Under the pieces are notes generated by a model that made no database searches, had not been told where the DNA came from, and saw only the letters and a program-made list of their open reading frames with translations. 64,000 bases of DNA, taken from Trichobilharzia regenti (lineage: Eukaryota; Platyhelminthes; Trematoda; Strigeidida; Schistosomatidae). Below, in pieces: positions 1 through 9,258 of the stretch (position 1 is its first letter; the number at the start of each line of letters is the position of its first letter). The position numbers and the translations under genes are program-made. The stretch is taken from NCBI GenBank assembly GCA_944472135.2, contig OX235270.1, positions 83,337,168 through 83,401,167 of the forward strand, given 5' to 3'.

Positions 1-341
1 TCTTTGTTAGTGCTTTCACTCGATTTTAAACACTTTTTGATGAAATTTTTTGGATAACCATTCTTCTTGAACACCGTTTGTAAGTATTTTTCTTCCATTC
101 TTTTCAACTCCGGTGTGCTACAATGTGTTTGAATTCTTCTAAACAATGTCTGCACACAGTTTCTTTTGTGAGTAATTGGATTGTTGCTAGTATAGTTGAG
201 TATTTGATCTGTGTGCGTTGACTTTCTATATACTTGTGTTTCTAAATTTCCTGTATTGTTTCTCCTGATTAAGACATCTAAATATGGGATTTTGTTATCT
301 AACTCTTCTTCTCTAATGAATTTGATGTCCTCAAATATATG
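1..341 (-). mobile_element. PLE reverse transcriptase fragment, inverted arm
   Basis: Translated on the minus strand this reads as the C-terminal part of a Penelope-like reverse transcriptase. It has FIREEELDNKIPYLDVLIRR, then a VYRKSTHTDQ-type segment, then the thumb segment ending YPKNFIKKCLKSS. The last motif is repeated in opposite orientation just downstream: bases 1-54 are the near-perfect reverse complement of about 346-400. The fragment is therefore the inverted partner of the plus-strand copy that follows, joined head to head near 341-345. Palindromic partial copies are a known habit of Penelope-like elements. The left side is cut by the window edge. Confidence 0.75.
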
Positions 342-344
342 TCT

Positions 345-890
345 TCAAAAAATTTCATCAAAAAGTGTTTAAAATCGAGTGAAAGCACTAACAAAGAACC
401 ATCACCAAAGACCAAAAAGAAATTCATCCTACCATACATCAGAAACATCTCTGAAATAACGGCTAGAATAATGAAACCGTTTGATATAGATGTAGCACAC
501 AAACCAGCTGAATCGCTTAATTCGATCTTATGCAAACCAAAAGATCCGATAGAAAAGGGAGATAAAATTAACACCATTTACAAAATAAATTGTATGAACT
601 GTAACAAACATTACATCGGCCAAAGTGGGCGTCCCCTTCGAATAAGAATTCAGGAACACAAATCAGCCGTGAAAAGACATGATACAAATTCTTTAGTATC
701 AATGCATACAGACAATTATGGACATCAATTTGATTGGGATAATGTCGAAATCTTAAACAGAGGAAACACCAAATGTGCCAGGGAATTCCTAGAAGCCTGG
801 TACTCAAATGAAAACGCAATTAATAAACACGTTAATATAGATGAAATATACCAACTAATAAAAAGTAAATCAGGTGATCGGAAAGTTTAA
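345..890 (+). mobile_element. PLE RT thumb plus GIY-YIG endonuclease, 3' part
   Basis: This open frame of about 180 residues starts in the RT thumb (NFIKKCLKSSES) and runs through a linker into a GIY-YIG nuclease domain. The nuclease core is visible as NTIYKINCMNCNKHYIGQSG followed by RPLRIRIQEH. It ends in the helical tail seen in Penelope-like proteins (REFLEAWYS, then KHVNIDEIYQLI). In this family the RT-GIY-YIG protein nicks DNA and primes reverse transcription in the nucleus. Only the C-terminal third is present, with no catalytic RT motif, so this copy is a 5'-truncated remnant even though the frame is open. A hammerhead-like fold lies about 100 nt beyond its stop. Confidence 0.8.
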
Positions 891-989
891 AATCCCAATC
901 AATAGAAAACGGTTAATACATATCTAAAGATAATTACCGGGAGACTAATGAAGAAATTTAAATCATTTCACTTTATCCTAAATACTGCG

Positions 990-1044
990 CTGAAGATGTC
1001 GTCCAGAAAGACGATGAAAGCTCCGCAATTAAATCAAGGAGCTC
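990..1044 (+). ncRNA. Hammerhead-like motif in PLE 3' region
   Basis: The order of parts matches a hammerhead ribozyme. There is a CTGAAGA core (990-996), then a 5-bp hairpin TCGTC/GACGA (999-1003 with 1010-1014), then GAAA (1016-1019). A 6-bp helix AGCTCC/GGAGCT (1019-1024 with 1038-1043) follows, and the NUH triplet CTC ends at 1044. Helix I is not visible: the bases before the core do not pair with AGAGAA after the cleavage position. Unpaired bases also flank helix II. PLEs are known to carry hammerheads; this copy is probably decayed or folds differently. Confidence 0.45.
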
Positions 1045-1065
1045 AGAGAACACTATCAATTGCAA

Positions 1066-1859
1066 ATCATTCACCTGAGTTACAAATCTTTTCTATTATT
1101 TGAATGAGAAAATCTGTGAGATCATCTACATTAATAATGAAAATGTGCGTTAATGCGAATTGGACGAAAATATCTAAAGTCGCTGCAGGAGAGTTTCTGA
1201 AACCATACTATTGTATTACAAAATGGGGTTCATTAATTCATAGTTTCATATTGTCACTACCCTGAATATATCAAATATTTACCAGTCGTATACATTTTAT
1301 TGTAGAGATGGATTCAATACTTTTTAACTTCACGGGACGGCAGTGGGTTTTATTTTTGAAACACAATTTTAAGGATTTTTTTTTTCATTGGTGTGCATTC
1401 CATTTTTATTATATTATTCTTATTATCGTTTGGCTGACAGAACAAAATAAATTAAGCCTTTTTGAATGTAGTACTTTACTGGTAATATTGTGATACGAAA
1501 TTAGCACATACCATGACATATTTTCCAGTTTAATCCCACTCCTTCAGTCGGTGCTTTGATTATTGACTGTAATGGTGCATCACGAAATGATTATGTGGTG
1601 TGTGTGTCGCCGAGAGCATTTAAAGGTAGTAGTATATGAATGCGAGTTGATTGAAAGCCGACAAACTAAAAATCAACATTTTAAATCAATCTCTGCAGAT
1701 GAAGAAGTGTTTACTCTTCAAATCGTGATTCAGTTTACTTTGTTAATATGAGACAACCTCATTGGATAACTTTTTCTCTCATCGGTTGGCCTTGCGACAA
1801 TCGCCAAACAATCAGAACATTTTATTGTCCGCCTACTGGGTGAACATTTCAAGTGATTG
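1066..1859. other. AT-rich stretch, no gene seen
   Basis: This holds only short frames with skewed, aromatic-rich translations and no family motif. It may be the untranslated tail of the upstream PLE and older repeat debris, but nothing recognisable supports that. Confidence 0.4.
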
Positions 1860-2135
1860 AAAATCCATCAACAAATAAACTACGTTGGATTAATCATGCA
1901 AAACGACATGTGTGAATGTTTTTCAGGTCATTTCCAAATAGATAATGGGAAGGGAGAATAAGAAATTAAAATTAAAATAAAGCGCATTACGCTTCAATTA
2001 CATCACTTAGATAAACGGTTGGTCATTAGAGAAAGAAATTAAATATATCAAGAATTACGAATTGAGTAATATTAATAGTCATAGTTATAATGATAATAAT
2101 AATAATGCTGAAACGAGTTAAGATAATGCTGATGA
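1860..2135 (-). repeat. PLE inverted-repeat arm, left part
   Basis: About 245 bases here are the reverse complement of 4165-4413, and weaker similarity extends outward to about 1860 and 4456. Both arms contain the 3' untranslated sequence of a Penelope-like element, with an ATT-rich tract next to CTGAAACGAGTTAAGATAATGC. The arm stops near 2135, where a CR1-like LINE begins, and resumes after it near 3366. Confidence 0.8.
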
Positions 2136-2139
2136 TGTA

Positions 2140-3365
2140 ACAGTTTCAATGGCTGTTAACTTCCAGCTAGACTGTACCAAAATAAATAGCTTTCTGTCAG
2201 TAAATGGTTTGAGTCTAACGGTCTTAAACCGAATCCCTCTAAATGCCAAACTGTTAATTTCAGCTTAAGATGTAAAAGACAGTTAAAAGAAGTCATCGAT
2301 TCTCATGACAGTTGTAAGATTGACGACAGTGATATAGGAATCAAATCAGAAATTGAGTATCTTGGACTTATTCTCTCTTCTTATCTTTCCTTGGCTTCCC
2401 ATGTCTTAGGGATCTCCAGTAAAATATTCCGACTGACATTTTACATTGAGAAGTTAAGGCACTCGGGTATAACTCAACCCCTCCTCTTACACTTCATAAA
2501 CTCTTGCATCCTACCTATTCTTCTTTATTGTTCACCCTTATTCTTTCCTGGTTTGCTTAAAAAGGACTATGTGACAATTCGTAGAATGCTGAAGACGGTC
2601 AGTAGGGTGAGTCGTGTCCCAGTGGACCACATAGTTAATGTTATTATCGATAGGCACTTGACTTCGTGCAGTAAATTTCATAGAGGGATTTTGTATGACT
2701 TGGAGCATCCACTTTATCCTCAGCTTTCACCTTGCATCTCCTCAGGTAGAACAAGGAGTAACTTCAGAAAACTGTATGCTCGCACGTCTAAGTATAGAAA
2801 TTCTATGATACCATACTTGGCACGTATTTTATGTGATGAAAATAGTGTCAGACAAGAATTAACTAACCTTTTTTCATCTAGTAAATAAACAATTTCCTCC
2901 ATCCATCCTTATATACCTTCAAGTTTTACTTTTATTATTTCTATTATATTTATGGTCCTGTTGCTTCTTTGTTTTACTCTCATAATTGCAAACACCAACT
3001 TATCCCTATGACTGCTGTAATCCTTGTTTTTCCCTTCACCATATCATGTAAAGAGAACATTATATTCAATATTTTTAAATATGCTAGGATTTCTATACCG
3101 CAATGACAATACTGTGTGTAACAAGCCCACGGCAATTTTCACTTGTATCATTACTATTACCTTAGCTGTTATCATTATTATTATTATTTCCATTTTATAT
3201 GCTGCATGTTTCTGACATTACCCCTATTGTAAATGTGAAAAACTTTCTGTGTGATTAATTTTATTTATAATTTGAGGAAATTAGATGCAATGTTGTGATT
3301 AATACTGAAAATTCCATTCTGTATCGCAAGTACTGTTTTTGGAATAAAGTAAATCATTATTATTA
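2140..3365 (+). mobile_element. CR1-like LINE, 5'-truncated 3' end
   Basis: The segment encodes the C-terminal part of a CR1-type non-LTR reverse transcriptase. The earlier part is frameshifted (NSFLSVNGLSL, then KCQTVNF in two frames); the rest is open at 2391-2888. Its region LLLHFINSCILPILLYCSPLF is the typical thumb/post-RT segment of schistosome SR1-like elements. A roughly 480-base 3' untranslated region follows, ending in GGAATAAAGTAAATC and a TTA repeat, as expected of a CR1 3' end. It interrupts the left arm of a PLE inverted repeat, so it is younger than that PLE. No target duplication is evident, which is common for this clade. Confidence 0.75.
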
Positions 3366-3499
3366 TATTTTTAATGAATCAAGAATAATAATAACAAGAG
3401 GTAGAATAAAGTTCAATAAGGTTAATAATAGTAATAACAGTCATTAAGTAAAACGTGTTGCCATGGTAGATTCAGTGTGACGACCATTTACTTTTGTAC
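3366..3499 (-). repeat. PLE inverted-repeat arm, right part of the split arm
   Basis: Bases 3444-3499 are the near-perfect reverse complement of 4066-4120, which covers the last codons of the PLE frame (…LNLPW) and the start of its 3' untranslated region. This continues the arm interrupted by the CR1-like insertion. The PLE coding frame starts immediately after it in the opposite direction. Confidence 0.75.
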
Positions 3500-4104
3500 G
3501 ATTAAACATGAAATGAAGTATCTGAAGGATATTTTATCTAAGAATGAATATCCTGAGCAGTTCATTGATAGATATTATAAAGAAATGATCCTTTGCAAAA
3601 CTATCCAAACAGTTCCGAAGAAATCTGCCTATATCAATCTGCCATTCAAAGGAGATGATGTACAAGAAGAAATAAAATGAAGACTCGATAAAGCTTTCAA
3701 GAGAACTTACTATTCTGCATAACTTGTCTTCCTTAACACCACTAAGTGAATGCTTTAACAATCTGGGAAGGGCCAAGCTCCAATCCTCGACACTTCATAA
3801 TCTATTTGAGTGTGTTTGTGGAAGCAAATACATAGGTTGTACAGAAAGGCGATTGTCTACTCGCATGATGGAACATTTACCAAAGTGGTTGAAAACAGAT
3901 GAATTCAAAGTGCCAAAAAGTCCAGTAAGAAAGCACTTTGTAGACTACGGACACGATACTGACGCTGTCAAGTCACTCACTGTTGTCAGCAGACAAAGAA
4001 ACAGAAAGATGTTTGCGATTGCTGAGGCTTGTGCAATTCGAGTTTACAAGTCAAGTCTCTGTGTACAAAAGGAAGTGGTCGTCACACTGAATCTACCATG
4101 GTAA
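3477..4104 (+). mobile_element. PLE RT thumb and GIY-YIG domain, degenerate
   Basis: Two frames (3477-3680 and 3724-4104) together give the C-terminal third of a Penelope-like protein. First comes the thumb (LKDILSKNEYPEQFIDRYYKE), then ECVCGSKYIGCTERRLSTRMMEH, which is the GIY-YIG core. The conserved tail AEACAIRVYKSSLCVQKE ends in LNLPW. A frameshift near 3680-3724 separates them. The RT catalytic region is absent. The terminal LCVQKE…LPW block recurs in PLE copies near 5.3, 24.5, 26.2, 27.4 and 47.7 kb, showing that they belong to related families. Confidence 0.8.
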
Positions 4105-4460
4105 CACGTTTTACTTATTAATTATTATTATTAACAAATTATTATTCCTGGTTCACCAAAACAATCTTTCATCAGTAGCATTATCTTAACTCGTTTCAGC
4201 ATTATTATTATTATCATTATAACTATGACTATTAATATTACTCAATTCGTAATTCTTGATATATTTAATTTCTTTCTCTAATGACCAACCGTTTATCTAA
4301 GTGATGTAATTGAAGCGTAATGCGCTTTATTTTAATTTTAATTTCTCATTCTCCCTTCCCCTTATCTATTTGGAAATGACCTGAAAAACATTCACACATG
4401 TCGTTTTGCATGATTAATTCAATGTCGTTTGTTTGCTTATCAATCTTATATCTCCTGACA
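4105..4460 (+). repeat. PLE 3' untranslated region, right inverted arm
   Basis: This is the reverse-complement partner of 1860-2135 plus 3366-3499. It contains ATT repeats and a cytosine-rich TCTCCCTTCCCC stretch. Together the two arms make a palindrome of roughly 350 bp per arm around the truncated PLE coding region. Confidence 0.8.
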
Positions 4461-5094
4461 TATTTCCAACAGTATATATATATTCCTGTATGTAGAGTAT
4501 TCAGCTGAAGAGTTCCGCTGGAATTTGATGAATTCATTAAATCCTGCTTTGTTAACAATCTTCATTTGTTGTTTTAAATTAAATGTTTTTAATTAAATAT
4601 GCATATATGTACTGAGCTTTTCCTTAGTTAAAAGGTTGGCTACAAACCCTGTTATGTGTCGCCGTTAGAATTCTAGGTGGTCGGTGACTTATGATTGGTT
4701 AGAAGTCTCGAAAAGTTATACTAATTCCCCAATAGTTAGGAATCCATCATACACATTCCTACTAATAAGCATAAAAGCCCGCTGCCCAAAGTAAGCTCTT
4801 ACACTACATGGAAAACCGGGACGGAATACATTCAAATATCAGGCTGTATTGGGCCAGTTGGCGGTTATAGTACACATTTCATCAGTGCAGAGTTCGATCA
4901 ATAACTTAGGTCAAAAGACAACTAAAATTTTGAAGGTTATGTTGAGAAAATCATGTGCTCCTCAGTGAACTTTTGATATCACGGTAGGCGGTCTCTGAAT
5001 TGATGACTTTATGCGTTCTAAGTATTTACAAACCATTATTAATGCATAAAGAAATGTGTTTTCAATTCATTTAAGCTGCTCATTAAGAATTAAA
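4461..5094. other. No gene seen
   Basis: AT-rich sequence without coding signal, tRNA-like box or recognisable retroelement domain. Confidence 0.4.
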
Positions 5095-5470
5095 AAACAC
5101 TGATTAGTGAACAAAGAATATTATTCCTGGTAAATTTGTCATCAGGTTCTACCTACATTTATATGACAGTGATAATTAAAGAATGAATGTTATCAACAAT
5201 ATTAATGCTCTTTCAAATTACATTGAATCGATGGCATCGATAGGTGATTACATTTCGAAAGCATCAGTAAGAGGAAGAGGTAATATGCATTAATGTAATA
5301 CTGAGCTGACTGAATATATCAGGTAATTTAGGTGAATTTCCAGGTTCGACAGAAGGCTGGATCAATTTCTTCTGCACTCGGAAGTCTGCTTGATTTAAGC
5401 GAATTACAATAGCCTTTACCACTTGAGGCGTTCGGTATCTGCAAGCCTTTGATAATTTATTCGATACTTC
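5095..5470 (-). mobile_element. PLE C-terminal remnant with 3' tail
   Basis: The minus strand encodes KAIVIRLNQADFRVQKKLIQPS, matching the terminal block of the other PLE copies. The downstream tail (toward 5095) contains GAATATTATTCCTGG and AACACTGATTAGTGAACAAAG. Near-identical tails occur at 13741-13830, 25325-25445 and 26400-26540, so this is one recurrent PLE family. Only the extreme C-terminus remains. Confidence 0.6.
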
Positions 5471-5473
5471 GTT

Positions 5474-5662
5474 ATGCGCTGGTGGCACAGTGGTTAGGAC
5501 TCTCGCTGACCAATCACATGGTCCGGGGTTCGATCCCCTGCCGACTCACACCTGATATCTATGGTCAGCCTGAAAAATTTGGGCTACCGATATCACATGC
5601 TGAAAATTCCATACCTGTAACAAAAATACGGTGTGGAATCAAGCTGAAATCAAAAGAAATCT
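5474..5662 (+). mobile_element. SINE-A (tRNA-headed), copy 1
   Basis: The head has an A-box-like GTGGCACAGTGGTTAGGAC and a B-box GGGGTTCGATCCC about 35 bases on. The shared body begins CTGATATCTATGGTC and runs to a tail ending GTGTGGAATCAAGCTG followed by A-rich sequence. Five copies are present (5.5, 7.2, 14.1, 17.2 and 21.9 kb). The boxes suggest RNA polymerase III transcription and copying by a LINE partner. This copy is the most diverged in its head. Confidence 0.75.
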
Positions 5663-5951
5663 TTAAAGTCAACTTGCTGTGTTGCCTCGTTGTACCAGGT
5701 AATCGAATATATAACTGTTGAGAGTTTTAACGATACCTTTATTCAACCACACCTATAGGTGTGTCTGAGTACTAAAAGTTAGGTCCCTAGAGTAGTCAGC
5801 GATATAACTAGTAGCTCCACATGGTCAGTTGAACTGATAGATACAATTAGATATGGCTAGCCGAGGTATATCAGTGTAATTGCAAACAGTGAATATTACC
5901 TCCATATTAGTTTGTTTATTAGATGTATCACACAGTGAAACAGTATTATCT

Positions 5952-6000
5952 ACTGGATGACGTTTCGAACAAAATTTATTGTTCATAATCGTATAAATTA
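5952..6000 (-). ncRNA. Hammerhead-like fold downstream of PLE
   Basis: On the minus strand this reads GATTATGAACA, a 7-8 base loop, TGTTCGAAACGTC, ATCC. The hairpin GAACA/TGTTC sits directly before GAAAC and GTC, as helix II does before the GAAA and cleavage triplet of a hammerhead. The same element recurs at 7816-7865 and 37314-37365 with compensatory change in the hairpin. The expected CTGANGA core is replaced by GATTATGA. Confidence 0.4.
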
Positions 6001-6864
6001 TAATCACAGGACTTCGAAACTTGTGTTTTATAGTTTCCTTTGTTCTCTCCTATTTGTCATCGTGGGGGTAGTAGAATTTTCCACGTATCTGGGACAGGTA
6101 CTGAATCATTCATATTACACGTATTTGCAGTTGAATCGATGAATGAAGCTTCTGTTATCAATCTCTCCCTCCACCCTGTGACATTAGATTTTAAAACTGT
6201 CATTATATCCCATCCTATTGTATAGTTGTGTGTGATTGCATGTAATGCCATAGTTGAAATATTCCCTAGATTTCTTATCTTATTCGGATCAACTAATCTA
6301 GATTTTGCTAGGCTTTTATGCTCCGCCAGTCTGACTGGACCTGTTCTAATAGTTTGACCTACGTATTTGACCTTACAATCATTGCAAGCAGGGTATTAGA
6401 TAAACTAAATTGTTTTGTTTTAAAGGCTCCACAGGATCCTTTAACCGACAAACTTGTTTCTAATTGAGTTTGTGGGTTACTTTTATTCCTGCCTTGTTAA
6501 GAATCCTGTGTAATGTTTCTGAGGTTTCTTCCTTGTTTGGAATTACTACTGATGATTTAGATTCCTTATTGTTGGTGTTGTCTTGCGCATATTTGACATG
6601 CATTTCGTCATTAATATTATTATTATCACTATCACTGCTATCATTATTTATTTTATTTTTACATTTACCTACATACTTTCTTATTAATTTATCAGGGTAA
6701 TTATTAAGTTTCAAAGCTTCTCTTATATGCCTCACTTCCTATCTTAGATTTCCTGGGTACTACTTAGGTTTTGTGCTCTGTCACTTAAACATTTCACCAA
6801 TCCTATTTTACCGACGTAGGATGGGATGATCGGAAGTCCAAATATCTGTTTGAATGTGTGGGTT

Positions 6865-6969
6865 ATTTTTGATTGCACATTAGTAACTAGTGTAATTTGT
6901 CTAGTCACAGTCTGCACCGAAGATAGGACTAGACACATTACACTAGCAACTAGTGTGCAATCAAAAATA
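6865..6969. repeat. 42-bp-arm hairpin within the SINE-B leader
   Basis: Bases 6865-6906 are the reverse complement of 6927-6969 with a few mismatches and a 20-base loop (6907-6926). The right arm plus loop matches the module found before other SINE-B heads (near 25.9 kb on the minus strand and 63.83 kb). The left arm is an inverted duplicate of it. Confidence 0.7.
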
Positions 6970-6984
6970 TCCAATACAGTCCGA

Positions 6985-7195
6985 CAGGAGGCCTGAATAG
7001 CTCAGTGGTAACACCTCTGACTGCAGCACTGAGTGACGCGGGTTCGAATCTCAGAAGGGACATGAGTTCCTTCAAGGTTGCAGATACGCCTTGCTGATGA
7101 GTGTTAACTAGCACGAAACTTAGGTCCAGGGTTTTCTACCGATCGCCTACAACCATCTAATACCAATGTGTGGGTTTCCTGTAAACACTAGTGTT
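6985..7195 (+). mobile_element. SINE-B (tRNA head plus hammerhead), copy 1
   Basis: The tRNA-like head has A-box GAATAGCTCAGTGGTAA and B-box GCGGGTTCGAATCTC, followed by GTTGCAGATACGCC and a canonical hammerhead at 7089-7131. It ends CCGATCGCCTACAACCATCTAAT. Related copies lie at 25672-26125 and 62560-62911. The layout parallels the schistosome Smα SINE (Pol III-type promoter followed by a ribozyme), but the sequence differs. The intact ribozyme suggests this is the least decayed copy in the window. Confidence 0.8.
7089..7131 (+). ncRNA. Canonical hammerhead ribozyme in SINE-B
   Basis: Helix I is CCTTG (7089-7093) with CAGGG (7127-7131). The core CTGATGA is at 7094-7100. Helix II is GTGT/GCAC (7101-7104 with 7111-7114), loop TAACTA. 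GAAA is at 7115-7118. Helix III is AC (7118-7119) with GT (7124-7125), loop TTAG. The cleavage triplet is GTC with predicted scission after C7126. Every invariant core position of the hammerhead family is present. The short helix III is like that of Smα, newt and PLE hammerheads, which act best as dimers or co-transcriptionally. Confidence 0.85.
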
Positions 7196-7219
7196 TAACT
7201 CTCCATCTTCTTTCCTTTT

Positions 7220-7425
7220 GCGTCGGCGGCACAGTGGTTAGGACTCTCGCCGACCATGCACATGGTCCGGGGTTCGAGCACGCACCGACGCACACTTGAT
7301 ATCTATGGTCGGCCTGCAAAATTTGGGCTACCGATATCCACGCTGAAAATTCCATACTTGCACCAAAAATACAGTGTGGAATCAAGCTGTAAATCAAAAA
7401 TAAAAATAAAAAAATAAAAATTTTT
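7220..7425 (+). mobile_element. SINE-A, copy 2
   Basis: The head is CGGCACAGTGGTTAGGAC with B-box GGGGTTCGAGC. The body is the CTTGATATCTATGGTCGGC type and the tail is ATCAAGCTGTAAATC plus an AAATA-rich run. It lies 25 bases after SINE-B copy 1 in the same orientation. Confidence 0.85.
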
Positions 7426-7815
7426 ACAGTGCAATCTAATATTCTATTTCAATTCAAACACATCACAACATTCTAACATAAAAACTTATTATGACTATTA
7501 AAACACTCGTCGTATTTCCCATCTGATTATAGTTGATCAATAACACTCGTATTATTGCCATCAGTCAAATCAGAAGAAGATAATAAATAATCTTAAAATT
7601 CTATTGCAATTCAAACACATTCAAACACAACATTCTAACAAGTAGCTTATTATGACTGTAAAAAAACACTCGTCCTTTTTCCCATCTATCTGCAATTGAT
7701 CAACAACACTCGTACTATTATTTCTGAATGTATATTATCTCACATTGACTTTTAATCCAATATCTAATCGATTCCACACATGTATATAAATGAAAGAACA
7801 AAGTTGTGTGAGTAA
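7426..7815. other. Short internal near-duplication, no gene
   Basis: Two segments near 7427-7560 and 7580-7715 repeat each other with changes. Both have ATTCTATT/TTGCAATTCAAACACAT, an AACACTCGTC stretch and a TTGATCAACAACACTCGTA-like end. The copies suggest a local tandem duplication of about 150 bases. No coding signal is seen. Confidence 0.5.
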
Positions 7816-7865
7816 CTTGATATGATTATGAGCAATAGTTTGTGCTCGAAACGTCATCAGTTGAT
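7816..7865 (+). ncRNA. Hammerhead-like fold, copy with helix I
   Basis: The sequence reads TTGAT, ATGATTATGA, GCA…TGC hairpin, TCGAAACGTC, ATCAG. TTGAT pairs with ATCAG (helix I) and GAGCA with TGCTC (helix II). GAAAC-GTC matches the invariant GAAA and cleavage triplet with a minimal two-pair helix III. Position 7-9 of the core has an apparent insertion relative to CTGANGA. See the copies at 5952-6000 and 37314-37365. Confidence 0.4.
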
Positions 7866-7894
7866 ATAACTGTACAACACTGTGTATAATTTAT

Positions 7895-8300
7895 CAAAAT
7901 AAAATCTTATCCGTAATTGGCAGTTCCCCTTCCTGACTTTTTAATTCATAAGTGAATTGAATTGCCTTCACCTTTGAGCTAATGTGTTCGAAAAATCTTT
8001 CTATATCTTGTATTCTTAGTACAGTGAATGTGTCATCTACATACCTCCACCATACTTTTGAGGTGGAGGTGAACGTTTCAGTCACTATCTTTTTCCACCT
8101 ATCCATGAATATATCTGCTACAACCGGGGATATTGGTGATCCTATGGCAGCTCTCTCAGTTTATTTGTATATTTTCCCTTGGAATGGAAATACTGTGGAA
8201 GTCAGGCACAGTTGCACCCCCAGCATTATTTCCTCAGGTGGCACTTCCGTCCTAAGTTCGAGTTCTTGGACAGACACAAAATCTTCCCAATAGTATACCG
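7895..8300 (-). mobile_element. PLE reverse transcriptase catalytic fragment
   Basis: The minus strand encodes GSPISPVVADIFMDRWKK followed by VWWRYVDDTFTVL and FEHISSKVKAIQFTYE. The YVDD box carries the catalytic aspartates of a Penelope-like RT palm. The upstream part is shifted by a frame near 8106. It breaks off after ELPITDK. This is the only PLE catalytic motif seen in the window. Confidence 0.8.
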
Positions 8301-9139
8301 GGTATATTTTAGTGTTAAAAGAATTAAAGCATTGGGATTATAAATGCCATTTATTGAGTAACATAAAACTGACAAATAGAAAATCTATTTCAGTTCACTG
8401 TACAATATCACATATTAAGTCAAGCAGTAGTATAATAAATAGTTTTTAAAAAAAATGTTTTTTACACACTTTGTCGTTAAAATATAACATTGGAACATTG
8501 AACAAATTGAAAAGGCTAATAACGCTACAATCTCTGCAGATTACATTCTTGTGAAATCTACTATTTCCTCTTCTTCTTATTCTTCACTTCTTTTCAGTTT
8601 GTGTTTTCCTCTTCTAAAAAACACCGATTTTCATTTGGTACTCTAAATTAGAAAACTATATAGATGTGAAATTAATTCTAGTTGAAAATAAATCAAGGAT
8701 GTAAACTAGGCAATCAGATAGTAGACGAAATGTTTTCTTTTTCTTTCTCTAAATACTCAATGCTCATAGGAAATCTTAAATCTGTTTATTTGGGAAAGCT
8801 TTCAGTGATGAACACTAATCAATCTGTCCAAGCTGCATTGCATAGACGAAATTGGCGCATACATGAGATTTAGTAACGCTTTGTTATTGTTATTATTAGT
8901 ATTATTAATTTTGCATTCAAATCATGATGGTGAATTGGATTATTACTCATGATTTACACACGAATAGACACGACTGAAATTGAAGTGTATAATTTGTAGA
9001 ATAGTGAATTTTTTGTTTTACCAAAGCAACGGATAAATATCATAAAATTATAAATCCTGAAGGAATGAATATACCGACGTATTGTTTTTGTTTTTTTACT
9101 TGGTCATCAATTTATATTGGATAATATATATTATTTTTG
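8301..9139. other. No gene seen; 3' flank of gene 1
   Basis: AT-rich sequence with a homopyrimidine TTCCTCTTCTTCTTATTCTTC stretch near 8565. No retroelement domain is recognised. It contains whatever 3' untranslated region gene 1 has; no clear AATAAA close to the stop was identified. Confidence 0.4.
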
Positions 9140-9258
9140 TTATTTCCGTCTCTCCGCTTGTAATGCTTTAAGTCGTTCCAGCTCGGATTGTATCAGTCGA
9201 AATTCTCTGTTCGCCTGTTCAATTTCATAGGCTCTTACTGCTGCTTGCCATCGATAAT
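9140..9258 (-). CDS. Gene 1, terminal exon (coiled-coil C-terminus)
   Basis: The minus strand after a TTTATATAG acceptor reads DYRWQAAVRAYEIEQANREF and continues as RLIQSELERLKALQAERRK, then TAA at 9142-9140. The exon is 119 nt and begins with two bases that complete an Asp codon from the exon ending at 28541. Sequence, phase and acceptor agree, and it does not resemble any mobile element here. The heptad-like spacing predicts a terminal coiled coil. The protein family was not recognised. The preceding intron is about 19.3 kb and made largely of transposable elements. Confidence 0.7.

Larger units (their letters stand above)
5820..6990 (-). mobile_element. PLE RT C-terminus and GIY-YIG domain, degenerate
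   Basis: Reading leftward on the minus strand, a VYRK-like region and SYVGKIGLVKCLSDRAQNLSS (6744-6974) lead into REALKLNNYPDKLIRKYVGK (6460-6735), the RT thumb. A decayed GIY-YIG core follows at 6410-6250, with the visible stretch VKYVGQTIR in shifted frames. The nuclease tail (6251-6057) includes MALHAITHNYTIGWDI and WRERLITEASFI. Several frameshifts make it a pseudogene. A hammerhead-like element lies about 60-100 nt beyond the coding end at 5952-6000. The RT catalytic fragment at 7895-8300 may belong to the same copy, separated by SINE insertions. Confidence 0.75.

Noticed and set aside
4160..4200. CTGATGA on the minus strand within the PLE right arm
   Set aside because: The candidate helix II does not pair and the GAAA position reads GAAC; probably chance in AT-rich DNA.
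6990..7060. tRNA-like sequence with good A and B boxes (also in the SINE-A, C, D and Smα heads)
   Set aside because: No matching acceptor stem and each is attached to a repeated body with multiple copies; these are SINE heads, not tRNA genes.
5474..7425. Possible hammerhead in SINE-A (CTGATATC … GCGAAATTTGGG)
   Set aside because: The CTGANGA core is absent, and no helix II between the candidate strands could be drawn in any of the five copies.
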